The translations under genes and the position numbers were made by a program. Shown one piece after another: positions 1 through 10,218 of a DNA stretch of 64,000 bases. The stretch is taken from contig NZ_LWMI01000010.1 of the NCBI RefSeq assembly GCF_001640365.1, forward strand, positions 359,021 to 423,020, read 5' to 3'. The notes under the pieces were generated by a model. That model did no database searches. It saw nothing but the letters and a program-made list of their open reading frames with translations, and was not told where the DNA came from. This DNA comes from Candidatus Arsenophonus triatominarum. GTDB lineage: Bacteria; Pseudomonadota; Gammaproteobacteria; Enterobacterales; Enterobacteriaceae. Numbering within the stretch: the first letter of the stretch is position 1; each line of letters opens with the position of its first letter.

Positions 1-76
1 ACGTTTTAGTAACTTGCAAATTAACCATTGCTTTTAAGCCATTTCTGGAATTTTATATACCTGTGCGAAACTCGTG
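1..76 (-). mobile_element. Miniature IS701-type element, partial
   Basis: This is the end portion of the 192-bp miniature element found at many places in the window, in reverse orientation and cut by the window start. It ends in the inverted repeat GTGCGAAACTCGTG, directly followed by IS982 sequence, so it inserted into that IS982 copy. No coding capacity. Confidence 0.85.
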
Positions 77-190
77 CTTGATATTCGTTATAAAGTTAAT
101 TCCCATTGTTTTCAGTTGCTGTTTCAGTGAAGCCGATAAATACCCTTTATCCGCATACAAACAACCAGAAAGATCTTTTATCAGCTCAGG

Positions 191-1075
191 TATAGCTAGG
201 CGACTTAATTTTGATTACAGCATATGTATTAAAAACAGGTCATCGATAGTGCATCCTGTTTCCATCTTTTTACGTTTAGCTTGAGACCATTTATGTTCTA
301 TAGGATTTAAATCTGGTGAATACACAGGCAAATATTCTATCTGGTGTCCTGCGTTTATAATTGCCTGTTCAATATTCTTACCTTTGTGAAAGCTAGCGTT
401 GTCCATAAAAATAACAGAATTTTCAGGAAGTTCTGGGAGCAATATTTTTGTGATCCAAACATAAAAAACATCACGGTTAATATTGCAATCAAATAATCCG
501 ATAGCAAAAAGGGTTGTTCCCAATAAAGCGCCAATAACATTTGTTCTTCCCTTAGCACCCCAGTTTTTCAGGCCAAAACAACGGTGACCTTTTGGGGAAT
601 AGCCGTGAGTTCGTGGAGTGTCATGTGAAAAACCACTTTCATCAATAAAAACAACAGATTTATCTTTTTTTTCATACTGTTGTCTTTTTTGCTGATGTGC
701 CAGCCTGTCGCTTTCGTTGGTTTTTGGATGGAATAGAGTTTTTTTTATAGGTTAATCCCAGCTTTTTAAGGGATTGCCAAATAGTCTTTTTACAAACACC
801 GAATCGCTCTGCCCGTTCCTTTTGGTAAGCATCTGGATACTGTTCCACATCTTTTGCTAAAGCATTTTTATCGAGCTTCCTCTTACGTGGCGTTGAATTT
901 TTTGGCTCTGGTCGTTTAAGCCAACGTACTAAAGACGCTTTTCCAATACGGAATTGTTTCGCAGTTTCTCGAATTGTTAAACCTTCGGCTTTCCTTACAG
1001 ATATTACTTTACGTCGAAAATCAATTGTATAACTCATAACACACCTTGTAATCAAAATTAAGTCGCCTAGCTATA
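191..1075 (-). mobile_element. IS630-family element, full length (copy 1)
   Basis: An 885-bp element counting the flanking TA, bounded by perfect inverted repeats TAGCTAGGCGACTTAATTTT. Insertion at a TA dinucleotide, as is usual for IS630/Tc1-mariner relatives, has split an IS982 copy. Sequence is almost identical to the other IS630 copies here, which suggests recent spread. Confidence 0.93.
215..1037 (-). CDS. IS630 transposase, split in two frames
   Basis: The first frame (1037 down to 672) starts at MSYTIDFRRK behind AAGGTG and encodes a paired-box-like helix-turn-helix domain. The second frame, ending at 215, holds the catalytic DDE domain: FIDESG, FMDNASFHKG and NPIEHKW carry the two Asp and the Glu. 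The frames join at a run of eight A. Removing one A gives a continuous protein whose joint reads TYKKTLFHPKTNESDRLAHQ, typical of the family, so expression probably needs slippage. Confidence 0.8.
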
Positions 1076-1721
1076 ATGGTTTCCGATCATCTGTGTTTCC
1101 TGGTGTAAACCGAAAACTGAGTATTTCCCCCAAATGATTGATAATTACATGAAGTTTAAAACCAAAGAACCAACCTGTTGAGGTTTTTCCTCGTTCAGCT
1201 ATCCCATAGAAGACTTTATGCCGGCGGATCCGTAAGTTATCACACACAGCTATCGGAGTAGAATCGGCAACCGACAGACCCGTGCACTTTCCCTTAATTG
1301 ACACAAACAGTGCCGTTAAAGCTAAGGCACTGCGCGGAAGTAACTCTACGCAGCGTGAATATGATGGCAAGTTAGGAAATTCCTTCCTGAGATATAAACG
1401 GACATAATAGAGATAAAATACCTTGAATTGGCTGAATCGGAGTTGATGAAACAAAACAACCAGTGTCATCATTTCAGCCAATGGAAGCTGAGTAGACCGT
1501 CTACGACGCTTACTACCGTTATTCAGCAAAATTTCATGCATTTTTGGCTCGAAGTCTTTACAAAAATCATCCATCAGGCAATAAAGTTCAGTAAGATTTT
1601 CCATAATTGTTTAACAATGCTCTACTCTTTAACCAGATTGTTAGAGTATTTTAACGAAATATGCGCATTCAACTATTTGAATAGCAAGACTTTCACTTTA
1701 TTTCTTATCCCGAACTCAGGT

Positions 1722-2156
1722 TAACCATAACAAACAACTGAACAAGTTAGACATCTCAGAAGAAGGAACTCCAATACACTTACGAGGCTACGGTTGGGCG
1801 ACTGTTTTCAAATTTACAGCCAAAAACGGCCGTATTGATTACTTAGTAACAAACAAAGACAATCCCACCCGTCAATACGTCAAATCTATCATGGATGCCC
1901 GTTGGTCTGTTGAAGTTTATCATCGAGAAGTTAATAAACAAAATTGTGGTATTAAACGCTGTCAGGCTCGCACACGAGCCGAGCGCAAAGAAATCATATT
2001 TTTCTCGCTATTTCTGCGTGGTTTGAACAACATAAACGTCGTATATCTGAAAAAATAACCCTTTATCAACAAAATTGGCATGTAATCAAAAATGCTATTA
2101 CTGAGCACATCCGTGTTTTATTAGCGTACCCAAATTAGTTTTGTGCGAAACTCGTG
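1722..2156 (+). mobile_element. IS701-like element, 3' half
   Basis: This is the C-terminal half of a DDE transposase that I place in the IS701 group by its WVWVTTLRKNR-type N-terminal half, which is present in the other copies. The right end GTGCGAAACTCGTG at 2143-2156 is the same terminal repeat used by the 192-bp miniature elements. The 5' half is missing on the other side of the IS982 copy. The coding frame is broken near 2000. Confidence 0.75.
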
Positions 2157-3022
2157 CAATAGCTATATTTAATGCGGATAAAGGCCAAGATTCGATTGAA
2201 TTGACACAACGATTGGTAAAATCGACGACTTTCTCTAAAGTCTTACTACTCAATAATAATCAACAAGTTGCTGAAACAATCAATAATCGTAAAGCACTTT
2301 TAGTGGTACATTTTCCGCAAAATTTTAGTGCTCAGCTGGCACAAGGAAAATCGACGCCGGTTCAACTAATACTTGATGGTAGAAACTCTAATAGTGCCCA
2401 AATCGCCGCTAACACAGTTAGCCATGTTATTAAAATTATCAACAACAATTAACAAACCAGCAGATAGCGCATAATAATAGCGAATTAATCATTCATCATT
2501 GGTATAACCCTAATCTTGATTACAAATGGTTTATTGTCCCATCCCTGGTAGCATTAATTACTACCATTGGTGTATTAGTCGTCACTTCATTGTTAATTGC
2601 CCGTGAACAAGGAACACTCGATCAGTTACTGGTTTCACCTCTGACTCCCTGACAGATCTTTATTGGTAAAGCAGTGCCAGCATTACTTATTGCCACCTTT
2701 CAGGCAACATTGGTGCTGATTATTGGGATTTTCTGTTACAAAATTTCATTTTCCGGTTCATTGTTTATACTACGATGACGATTTATGGTTTGTCATTAGT
2801 GCGTTTTGGTTTATTGATCTCCGCTATATGCTCAACTCAGCAACAAGCTTTTATTGGTGTATTTGTCTTTATGATGCCGTCAGTATTGCTATCAGATTAT
2901 GTTTCACCAATAGAAAATATGCCGATTTGGCCGGACTATGGCACAACTTGTGGCCATTGCTAATTATTTCATTATGTACCACAAGCCTGGCTTATTGGTT
3001 ATTTCGCCGAAAATTTGCCTAA
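2157..3022 (+). pseudogene. ybhS: ABC-2 transporter permease YbhS, pseudogene
   Basis: Remnant of an inner-membrane permease of the YbhFSR multidrug-type ABC exporter. The readable part begins directly after an IS701 end and matches the periplasmic loop and C-terminal membrane segments of YbhS, for example LILDGRNSNSAQIAAN near the middle. The N-terminal region is missing. A stop follows IIKIINNN at 2452, a Trp codon has become TGA in the PLTPWQIF motif near 2650, and the last part is in another frame. The next gene is ybhL, so the ybh cluster order is kept but the transporter is dead. Identification is from memory of E. coli YbhS. Confidence 0.8.
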
Positions 3023-3032
3023 ATGGTAAAAT

Positions 3033-3069
3033 AAAAAATCCCGCTAACATTATCAGCAGGATTTTTTTA
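3033..3069 (-). terminator. Rho-independent terminator after ybhL
   Basis: An imperfect stem (ATCCTGCT / AGCGGGAT in the transcript) with a run of T follows ybhL on the minus strand. It also lies just past the end of the ybhS remnant. Confidence 0.7.
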
Positions 3070-3084
3070 AAAAAACAGATTAAA

Positions 3085-3795
3085 TTAACGGCGATCGCCT
3101 AAAATACGTAACATCATTAAGAACAAGTTAATAAAATCTAAATAGAGTGTCAATGCACCAAGAATAGCATATTTACGCATACCTTCTTGATCACTGCTAT
3201 CAATTTGGCTGCCCATGTCTTTCAGTTTCTGTGTATCATAAGCCGTCAAACCTGCAAAAATTAATACACCGGCGTAGGTGATAACCAACGTTAAGCCAGA
3301 ACTTTGCAGCCAAATATTGACCAATGAAGCAATAATTAGCCCGATTAGTGCCATAAATAAGAAACTACCCATACCACTTAAGCTACGTTTGGTTGTATAA
3401 CCATAAAAACTAAGTGCCCCAAACATAGCAGCAGTGATAAAGAAGGTGCTGGCAACCGAAGCACCAGTGTAGGCAACTAATACTAGAGAAATGGTTAAGC
3501 CTGTCAGCGCCGAGTAGAGCATAAACATGGCCGTTGCCAGCGCGCCACTCAATTTGGGCAACAGAAATGATAATCCTATGACTAATGCAAATTCAGCAAC
3601 AATGAGGCCTATCAATACCCAACTATGCGTCGCCAGATACATAATAATATTACTATTATTAATCCCATACCAAGCAACAAACGCAGTTAATAACAAACCT
3701 ACCGCCATCCAGCCGTATACTTGCGCCATATAGGTTTGAATACCTGCGCCAGCGCGCTGGACGATCGAATCATTTTGATGTTCAAATCGATCCAT
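3085..3795 (-). CDS. ybhL: Bax inhibitor-1 family membrane protein YbhL
   Basis: Intact 236-residue inner-membrane protein of the BI-1/YccA-TMBIM family. About seven hydrophobic segments are visible. The family signature area reads LTAYDTQKLKDMG near residue 190, and the C terminus LYLDFINLFLMMLRILG is nearly that of E. coli YbhL. The start MDRFEHQNDSIVQ matches the E. coli N terminus; a longer frame to 3813 exists but adds residues the family lacks. Members are thought to affect calcium or stress responses, but the bacterial role is not settled. It follows moaE by 188 bases on the same strand. Confidence 0.92.
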   Translation of the reverse strand: MDRFEHQNDSIVQRAGAGIQTYMAQVYGWMAVGLLLTAFVAWYGINNSNIIMYLATHSWVLIGLIVAEFALVIGLSFLLPKLSGALATAMFMLYSALTGLTISLVLVAYTGASVASTFFITAAMFGALSFYGYTTKRSLSGMGSFLFMALIGLIIASLVNIWLQSSGLTLVITYAGVLIFAGLTAYDTQKLKDMGSQIDSSDQEGMRKYAILGALTLYLDFINLFLMMLRILGDRR

Positions 3796-3983
3796 TATGA
3801 TTACCCTCATCACTTGAGTTAAAAAGATAAAGCTATTTAGTAAACTAAATAACTCAGTAAACTTAAGTTAAGTCTATCATAATTTCTGGCTAAAACCATG
3901 GTTTGATATGCGCAAATAAGAGAAGGTTTTACATTACTTTTACTTTATTTAGCTAAATTTCAATAAATTCAATAAAAATTGTG

Positions 3984-4442
3984 TTACCAACGCTGAAATG
4001 CGGCTTGATCACTCGGTCTGGCCTCAACCCAACGACTGTTTTGCCCTTGCGCTAAATGCTCTTTTTTCCAAAATGGCACTTTTGTTTTCATATAATCCAT
4101 AATAAATTCTGCGGCTAAAAAAGCAGTGTTACGATGGACGCTAGTAACTCCAACAAACACGATTTCCTCACCCGGCTGTAAAGTACCAATCCGATGAATA
4201 ATACAGATACGTTGCAATTGCCAACGACCACGCGCTTCATTGGCAATATCCTGTAACGCTTTCTCTGTCATGACAGGATAATGTTCAAGAGTGAGGGCGT
4301 TAATACTATCACCCAAGTTGTGACTACGCACTTTACCTGTGAAAGTAACCACCGCACCATCATCATGACATCGTGCTAACCATTCATATTGTTCACCGAC
4401 ATTAAAATTCGCTTGTTGAATAAGCAATCGTGTATCTGTCAT
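3984..4442 (-). CDS. moaE: Molybdopterin synthase catalytic subunit MoaE
   Basis: Large subunit of molybdopterin synthase, which with thiocarboxylated MoaD adds two sulfurs to precursor Z (cyclic pyranopterin monophosphate) in the cytoplasm. The 152 residues match the usual length of about 150. Conserved stretches include GAVVTFTGKVRSHN, the lysine-bearing YMKTKVPFWKKEH near the C terminus, and RHRVG-like IIHRIGTLQPGE. It is the last gene of moaACDE and starts one base after the moaD stop, which suggests translational coupling. Confidence 0.95.
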   Translation of the reverse strand: MTDTRLLIQQANFNVGEQYEWLARCHDDGAVVTFTGKVRSHNLGDSINALTLEHYPVMTEKALQDIANEARGRWQLQRICIIHRIGTLQPGEEIVFVGVTSVHRNTAFLAAEFIMDYMKTKVPFWKKEHLAQGQNSRWVEARPSDQAAFQRW

Positions 4443-4688
4443 TTATCCTCCCGTTACCGGTGGAAAAAATGCGATTTCATCGCCGGCAGTTAATGGATGA
4501 TCTGACTGTACAAAGGTATGATTGACCGCAAAAAGCAGTTTTTTGTGTTCTAGTGTTAATGCCCAGCGCTCACCGCGTTGGCTTAATGCATCACGTAATT
4601 CTTCTACCGTAGAATAGCGATTTTCTAACTCTAACCTATCAGTGCCTGTCAATTCACGGACTTGGGCAAAAAAAAGCACTTTAATCAT
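4443..4688 (-). CDS. moaD: Molybdopterin synthase sulfur carrier MoaD
   Basis: Small ubiquitin-like subunit of molybdopterin synthase, 81 residues. The C terminus PPVTGG keeps the Gly-Gly that MoeB adenylates and that then carries the thiocarboxylate used by MoaE. Its start overlaps the moaC stop by four bases (ATGA arrangement) and its stop abuts moaE, so the three are translated as one operon. No lesion seen. Confidence 0.95.
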   Translation of the reverse strand: MIKVLFFAQVRELTGTDRLELENRYSTVEELRDALSQRGERWALTLEHKKLLFAVNHTFVQSDHPLTAGDEIAFFPPVTGG

Positions 4689-5164
4689 GGTGTTACCTTA
4701 AAATCAACGGATTTACCACCCGTTTTTTCCAATAATCTAACCGCACTAATCACCATATCTTTCTGCATCGCTTTACACATATCATAAATGGTTAATGCGG
4801 CAATTGATGCAGCGGTCAACGCTTCCATTTCAACGCCAGTTTTACCGGATAACCGACAATATGACTCAATTCGAATGTAATTATTGCTTATTTGTGCTTC
4901 CAGTAAAACTTCCACTTTACTGAGTAATAGCGGATGGCAAAGCGGGATCAGATCCCACGTCTTTTTGGCGGCCTGAATACCAGCAATCCGCGCAGTAGCA
5001 AAAACATCACCTTTATGATGACTACCATTGATAATCATATTAAGAGTCTTAGCATTCATTGTTATAAATGCTTCAGCCCGCGCTTCACGTATGGTTTCCG
5101 CTTTAGCAGCCACATCCACCATATGCGCCTCACCCGCTGAGTTGATATGTGTTAATTGAGACAT
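4685..5164 (-). CDS. moaC: Cyclic pyranopterin monophosphate synthase MoaC
   Basis: Converts the MoaA product (3',8-cyclo-GTP) to cyclic pyranopterin monophosphate, the second step of molybdenum cofactor synthesis. The protein has 159 residues, as in E. coli. Conserved motifs are [17 protein letters not shown] near the N terminus, [14 protein letters not shown] in the middle and [21 protein letters not shown], which contains family active-site residues. It lies 32 bases after moaA. In E. coli moaB sits between them; here it is absent, and MogA encoded elsewhere could serve instead. Confidence 0.95.
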   Translation of the reverse strand: MSQLTHINSAGEAHMVDVAAKAETIREARAEAFITMNAKTLNMIINGSHHKGDVFATARIAGIQAAKKTWDLIPLCHPLLLSKVEVLLEAQISNNYIRIESYCRLSGKTGVEMEALTAASIAALTIYDMCKAMQKDMVISAVRLLEKTGGKSVDFKVTP

Positions 5165-5196
5165 TTTAAGCTCCTTAAGATCGCTAAAAATCGCAT

Positions 5197-6177
5197 TTAT
5201 CCCCCAATAATTGAAAGATTTGACGTGATACCACTATCTCCTTGATGAAGAAAATGGCTTTCACGTTTTAACTGTAATTCTGCCTGAATACGTGTTTTTA
5301 ATGCCTCAGATTGGGATGCATCAACCAATAGATCGCGTAAAATAATACTGCGCTCGCCAAACAGACAGAGATGAAGATGACCGATAGGAGAGACCCGTAA
5401 GCGATTACAACTTTGACAAAAATTCTTCTCATAAGGCATGATTAAACCAATTTCACCACAGTAATCAGGGTGCTTAAAAACCTGGGCCGGTCCATCAGAA
5501 CGACAGCGTGGTACTTGCTGCCAATTTTGCTCTAATAAGCGCCGCCGGATCTTTTCGCCTGAGACATGGTGACGACGAAATATTTTACCACTCTCGCCAG
5601 TTTTCATTAATTCAATAAATCGTAGTTGTATTGACCGCAATTTGATCCAGTTTATAAAACTCGCTAAATTACTGTCATTGATGTTTTTCATCAACACAAC
5701 ATTGACTTTTATTTTGTCATAACCTGCCTCTAAAGCAGCATCAATCCCTGCCATGACTTGAAAAAATTTATCTTGCCCGGTAATGGCTAAAAACTGCCGC
5801 GGATCAAAACTATCAACACTCACATTAATGTCCGTTAAACCTGCATTTTTCCACTGGCTAACATTTTTGGCCAGCCGATAACCATTAGTAGTTACGGCAA
5901 TTTTTTTGATCGCATGGTTTTGCTTGATGGTAGCAATAATGTCAATAAAATCACGACGCATGGTGGGTTCGCCGCCGGTTAAGCGAATTTTTTCGGTACC
6001 AAGCTCAGCGAAAGCTTTAGTCAGAAAAGCAATTTCCTGCAACGATAAAAAGGCTTGATCACCATTCGATTTATATCCATTTGGTAGACAATATGTGCAG
6101 CGAAAATTACATACATCCGTTATGGATAGTCTTAAGTAGTAGAATTTACGGGCAAAAGTATCAATAAGTTGAGTCAT
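5197..6177 (-). CDS. moaA: GTP 3',8-cyclase MoaA
   Basis: Radical SAM enzyme that starts molybdenum cofactor synthesis by rearranging GTP. The first [4Fe-4S] cluster motif CNFRCTYC (Cys23, 27, 30) and the SAM-side GGEP motif are present. The C-terminal cluster cysteines lie in [10 protein letters not shown] and HLHLCLFG, and the protein ends in the required Gly-Gly. I choose the start at 6177 ([14 protein letters not shown], 326 residues) because it matches E. coli and lies right after the riboswitch expression platform. The frame stays open to 6225, but that would be inside the riboswitch. Confidence 0.95.
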   Translation of the reverse strand: MTQLIDTFARKFYYLRLSITDVCNFRCTYCLPNGYKSNGDQAFLSLQEIAFLTKAFAELGTEKIRLTGGEPTMRRDFIDIIATIKQNHAIKKIAVTTNGYRLAKNVSQWKNAGLTDINVSVDSFDPRQFLAITGQDKFFQVMAGIDAALEAGYDKIKVNVVLMKNINDSNLASFINWIKLRSIQLRFIELMKTGESGKIFRRHHVSGEKIRRRLLEQNWQQVPRCRSDGPAQVFKHPDYCGEIGLIMPYEKNFCQSCNRLRVSPIGHLHLCLFGERSIILRDLLVDASQSEALKTRIQAELQLKRESHFLHQGDSGITSNLSIIGG

Positions 6178-6306
6178 AATAACGCCTTTCCAAATATGGG
6201 AGATGCAGTCATTTCTACCTTGCACCCTGGTGGCTGATAAATGCCACGGCCTTAATACCCTATTTAAATGTTAAGTTCACAAACTTAGGTAAAAAGGCTA
6301 GGAGTT
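6178..6306 (-). promoter_or_regulatory. Moco riboswitch upstream of moaA
   Basis: The leader read on the minus strand matches the E. coli moaA leader in pieces: CTCCTAGCCT at the 5' side, GGCCGTGGCA, GCCACCAGGG, TAGAAATGAC, and ATTTGGAAAGGCG just before the start codon. Several of these pair with each other (GTGGC/GCCAC; TGCA...TGCA). This is the family in which molybdenum cofactor represses moa expression. The leader was not folded computationally. Confidence 0.85.
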
Positions 6307-6447
6307 GATAACACCACATACAATAATAGCGTAATGTGATGGTTGCTATAAATCTTATTGCTAAATATTTAAAAAAGCGATTAAGCACTCAAATCTATAG
6401 GTTGCAATTCAACAAGTTAATCAATTAGCTGAAAATAATGTAATATA

Positions 6448-6725
6448 ACCTGAGTTCGGGATAAGCATTATCAATTATGCTTGAAGATATGTTCCTGCCA
6501 CCGGCATCTTTGGTTTAGATGGAATTAAACAATATGCAACCCGCCCTGCTAATAAATTCACTACAAAGTTAGCACGTGAGCGGTGCCGCGTATGCTCTCT
6601 ATCTGACAAAGATTTTTTAACTCATCAAATACCGTTTCAATGACAGAATGATGGCGCGAGATGGCTTTGTCGAAACAAGTCTGTTCAACAGGCTTCATTT
6701 TCTTCTTGATATTCGTTATAAGGTT
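6448..6725 (-). mobile_element. IS982 fragment
   Basis: Begins with the terminal repeat ACCTGAGTTCGGGATAAG at 6448 and carries the C-terminal coding part of the transposase on the minus strand with small indels. It is cut at 6726 by an IS701-like element. It lies about 140 bases beyond the moaA riboswitch, so insertions stop short of the moa leader. Confidence 0.85.
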
Positions 6726-7569
6726 CACGAGTTTCGCAAGCTCCGAAAAAGAAGTATAAAGTTCAAAACCACGAGTTTCGCACAGGCATATAAAATTCCA
6801 GAAATGGCTTAAAAGCAATGGTTAATTTGCAAGTTACTAAAATGTATAAATTTATTTAAATTACAATAAGTTGCTTTTAATTTATAAGATTTTGTCTATT
6901 TATATATTATGCTGAATCAAACTTAAAAATAGAGCGTTTTTTTATTGGTGCGAAACTCGTGAAAACAAGAAAAAATTAGGATGTTTATATTTTGTCAGTT
7001 TATCCATGCATTAAATATATCTACAAAACATTCTTACAAGTAAGCAGTGTGAGATACTCTGGTTTGGCGTTATCAGAAGTAAGCCCATCACCTTTGTCTC
7101 ATGACACTATTAGTCGATGGCTAAAAAGCAGGTGTTTTCGACCTAAAGACCTGTGGAGATTAGTTGAAACATCTATAGACAGACAAAAAAAACTTGTGTA
7201 CTAATAGCTGACGATACACTAATTGCCAAAACACGTAGTAAAAAAATAGAGATGGTTCATTATCAGTATTCAGGTAACGAACATGATGTTATTGCTGGCA
7301 TAGGTTTAGTTAATTTACTTTGGCATAATCTAACAACTGTTGAATCAATTCTTATTGATTATCGTATTTATGATAAAGATTCCGATGGAAAAACAAAAAA
7401 TACGCATTTTTCCGAAATGCTCGCACTTGCTAAAAAAAGAGGGATCAAGCCTGAAGCGGTAGCGATGGATGCTTGGTATTCTAGCCTGGATAATCTGAAA
7501 TCAATTCGATCTCATGGTTGGGTTTGGGTAACTACGTTGAGAAAAAATCGGATTGTTAACCGTAATATA
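6726..7569 (+). mobile_element. IS701-like element, 5' half
   Basis: Starts with the terminal repeat CACGAGTTTCGCA at 6726 and carries the N-terminal part of the transposase (SRWLKSRCFRPKDLW, then IADDTLIAKTRSKKIEMVHYQ, then WVWVTTLRKNR). A miniature element with the same ends lies inside it at 6770-6961. The remainder is replaced by IS982 from 7570. The last 332 bases recur as an inverted copy at 9887-10218. Confidence 0.8.
6770..6961 (+). mobile_element. Miniature IS701-type element, full length
   Basis: A complete 192-bp copy with ends CACGAGTTTCGCAC and GTGCGAAACTCGTG. A 5-bp target duplication AAAAC lies at 6765-6769 and 6962-6966. It is inserted inside its presumed parent, the IS701-like element. 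Confidence 0.92.
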
Positions 7570-7801
7570 ACCTGAGTTCGGAATAAGCATTATCAATTAT
7601 GCTTGAAGATATGTTCCTGCCACCGGTATCTTTGGTTTAGATGGAATTAAACAATATGCAACCCGCCCGGCTAATAAATTCACTACAAAGTTAGCAGGAG
7701 AGCGGTGCCGCGTATGCGCTATCTGACAAAGATTTTTTAACTCATCAAATACCGTTTCAATGACAGAACGATGACGCAAGATGGCTTTGTCGAAACAAGT
7801 C

Positions 7802-9093
7802 GGTAGTGTTCAAAAATCTGTGTCATATCTTAAACTCAAAAAAAGAGGTATGACATATGAGAAATCAATCATTTAATTTTGATGAAGCGTTGAAGCAATT
7901 ACAATCAGGTAAAAATTTACTCGGTACGGATGGAATACTCACACCACTCATAAAACAGCTGACCGAAGCTGCCCTGCAGGCAGAAATAGAACACTACCTA
8001 TCGACAACGTCAATCGATACGCGTAAAAATGGCTATACTCGAAAAACGGTTAAATCGACATCAGGTCAATTTGAACTGAAAACGCCCAGAGACAGGTCAG
8101 GTGCTTTTGAGCCTCAGCTCATTAAGAAAAATCAGACAAAATTATCAGAGGATATTGATAACAAAATCCTATCGTTATTTGCATTAGGCATGAGTTATCG
8201 CGATATTCAAAAACATGTTGCAGAATTATATGGACTGGAAATATCAGATGGAGCTATTACGCATATTACTGACAAATTACTCCCTGAATTAAAAGCCTGG
8301 CAACAACGCCCTCTGGAGGCGCTCTATCCTTTTGTCTGGCTCGATGCCATTCATTACAAGATAAAACATGATGGTCACTATATCAATAAGGCAATCTACA
8401 CAGTACTTGGACTAACCACCGATGGGCATAAGGAATTGTTAGGACTCTATATGTCTGAAACAGAAGGAGCACATCATTGGCTGAGCGTTCTGACTGACTT
8501 ACATAACCGTGGTATACAAGATATTTTAATCGCTTGTGTTGACGGATTAAAAGGGTTTCCAGAAGCGATAGCCAGTATTTTCCCGCAGACAGAAGTTCAG
8601 CTATGCGTAGTTCATCAAATTCGCAATAGCTTACGTTATATTGCCAGTTAAAGACCAAAAAGCCTTTATGGCTGATTTAAAGCCGGTTTATCGTGCAGAT
8701 ACTAAAGCGGCTGCTGAGCTTGCCCTTGATGAACTGGAAACGAAATGGGGTGAAAAATACCCGATAGTGCTAGAATCCTGGCGAAGTAAATGGGAGTTGC
8801 TCAGTGCTTATTTTCGATACCCTAAAGCCATTAGAAAACCCATTTATACGACCAATGCAGTAGAGGCGGTTCATCGGCAGTTTAGGAAATTAACTAAAAC
8901 CAAAGGGGCTTTCCTAATGAAAACAGCTTATTAAAATTACTTTATATTGGCATCAATCAGGTATCCAACAAATGGACTATGCCGATTAGTAACTGGGCGT
9001 TAACCATTGCTCAATTGTCCATCTATTTTAAAGGGCGCCTAGATGGTATAATCAAAATATAAAATCCCCTGACACAGAATTATGAACACCCTC
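7802..9093 (+). mobile_element. IS256-family element
   Basis: A 1292-bp element with imperfect inverted ends (the shared core reads GTGTTCA..A..TCTGTGTCA). The 8-bp target duplication AACAAGTC lies at 7794-7801 and 9094-9101. It is inserted in an IS982 copy. A second, truncated copy is at 58195-58735. Confidence 0.92.
7857..9062 (+). pseudogene. IS256 mutator-type transposase, frameshifted
   Basis: The MULE-type transposase begins MRNQSFNFDEALKQLQSGK. The DDE residues are recognisable in WLDAIHYK, CVDGLKGFPEAI and NAVEAVHR. Compared with the 58-kb copy, one extra T after RYIAS (about 8650) and one missing T near KGAF (about 8910) shift the frame, splitting the protein in three. It ends at GIIKI, TAA at 9060-9062. 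It is probably inactive. Confidence 0.88.
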
Positions 9094-9886
9094 AACAAGT
9101 CTGTTCAACAGGCTTCATTTTCTTCTTGATATTCGTTATAAGGTTAATTCCCATTGTTTTCAGTTGCTGTTTCAGTGAAGCCGATAAATACCCTTTATCC
9201 GCATACAAATAACCAGAAAGATCTTTTATCAGCTCAGGTAATATGGTTTCCGATCATCTGTGTTTCCTGGTGTAAGTCGAAAACTAAGTATTTCCCCCAA
9301 ATGATTGATAATTACATGAAGTTTGAAACCAAAGAACCAACCTGTTGAGGTTTTTCCTCGTTCAGCTATCCCATCGAAGACTTTATGCCTGCGGATCCGT
9401 AAGTTATCACACAGCTATCGGAGTAGAATCGGCAACCGACAGATCCGTGCACTTTCCCTTAATTGACTCAAACAGTGCCGTTAAAGCTAAGGCACTGCGC
9501 GGAAGTAACTCTACGCAGCGTGAATATGATGGCAAGTTAGGAAATTCCTTCCGGAGATATAAACGGACATGATAGAGATAAAATACCTTGAATTGGCTGA
9601 ATCGGAGTTGATGAAACAAAACAACCAGTCTCATCATTTCAGCCAATGAAAGCTGAGTAGACCGTCTACGAAGCTTACTACCGTTATTCAGCAAAATTTC
9701 ATGCATTTTTGGCTCGAAGTCTTTACAAAAATCATCCATCAGGCAATAAAGTTCAGTAAGATTTTCCATAATTGTTTAACAATGCTCTACTCTTTAACCA
9801 GATTGTTAGAGTATTTTAACGAAATATGCGCATTCAACTATTTGAATAGCAAGACTTTCACTTTATTTCTTATCCCGAACTCAGGT

Positions 9887-10218
9887 TATATTACGGTTAA
9901 CAATCCGATTTTTTCTCAACGTAGTTACCCAAACCCAACCATGAGATCGAATTGATTTCAGATTATCCAGGCTAGAATACCAAGCATCCATCGCTACCGC
10001 TTCAGGCTTGATCCCTCTTTTTTTAGCAAGTGCGAGCATTTCGGAAAAATGCGTATTTTTTGTTTTTCCATCGGAATCTTTATCATAAATACGATAATCA
10101 ATAAGAATTGATTCAACAGTTGTTAGATTATGCCAAAGTAAATTAACTAAACCTATGCCAGCAATAACATCATGTTCGTTACCTGAATACTGATAATGAA
10201 CCATCTCTATTTTTTTAC
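9887..10218 (-). mobile_element. IS701-like fragment, inverted copy
   Basis: This repeats 7238-7569 in reverse, encoding the same 107-residue stretch starting MVHYQYSGNEHDV. The IS982/IS256 composite therefore sits between inverted IS701 halves. It is cut on the right by an IS630 insertion at a TA. Confidence 0.85.

Larger units (their letters stand above)
77..1721 (-). mobile_element. IS982-family element, interrupted and truncated
   Basis: IS982 copy with its transposase on the minus strand, ending at the terminal repeat ACCTGAGTTCGGGATAAG (read from 1721 inward). Segments 77-190 and about 1076-1721 are separated by an IS630 insertion. The N-terminal 177 residues of the transposase (1604 down to 1076) are open and keep the reading frame through the PIAVCDNLR region, where most other copies have lost two bases. 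The rest of the protein is cut by IS630 and the left end is cut by a miniature element, so this copy is dead. It sits inside IS701-like sequence that resumes at 1722. Confidence 0.85.
7570..9886 (-). mobile_element. IS982 copy interrupted by IS256
   Basis: Both IS982 ends are present (7570 and 9886), and an IS256 element sits at 7802-9093 with an 8-bp duplication of IS982 sequence. The transposase N-terminal frame ends early at SVADSTPIAV because two bases are missing from a GT repeat. The flanks on both sides are the same IS701 sequence in opposite orientation. Confidence 0.88.

Noticed and set aside
2141..2160. ATG-like start for the ybhS fragment inside the IS701 end
   Set aside because: The first codons belong to the IS terminal repeat; the gene is a truncated remnant, not a new gene.
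3527..3733. Open frame opposite ybhL
   Set aside because: Antisense shadow of a conserved membrane protein gene; no ribosome site or family resemblance. Similar shadows over putA, uvrB, bioB and the prophage genes were also left out.
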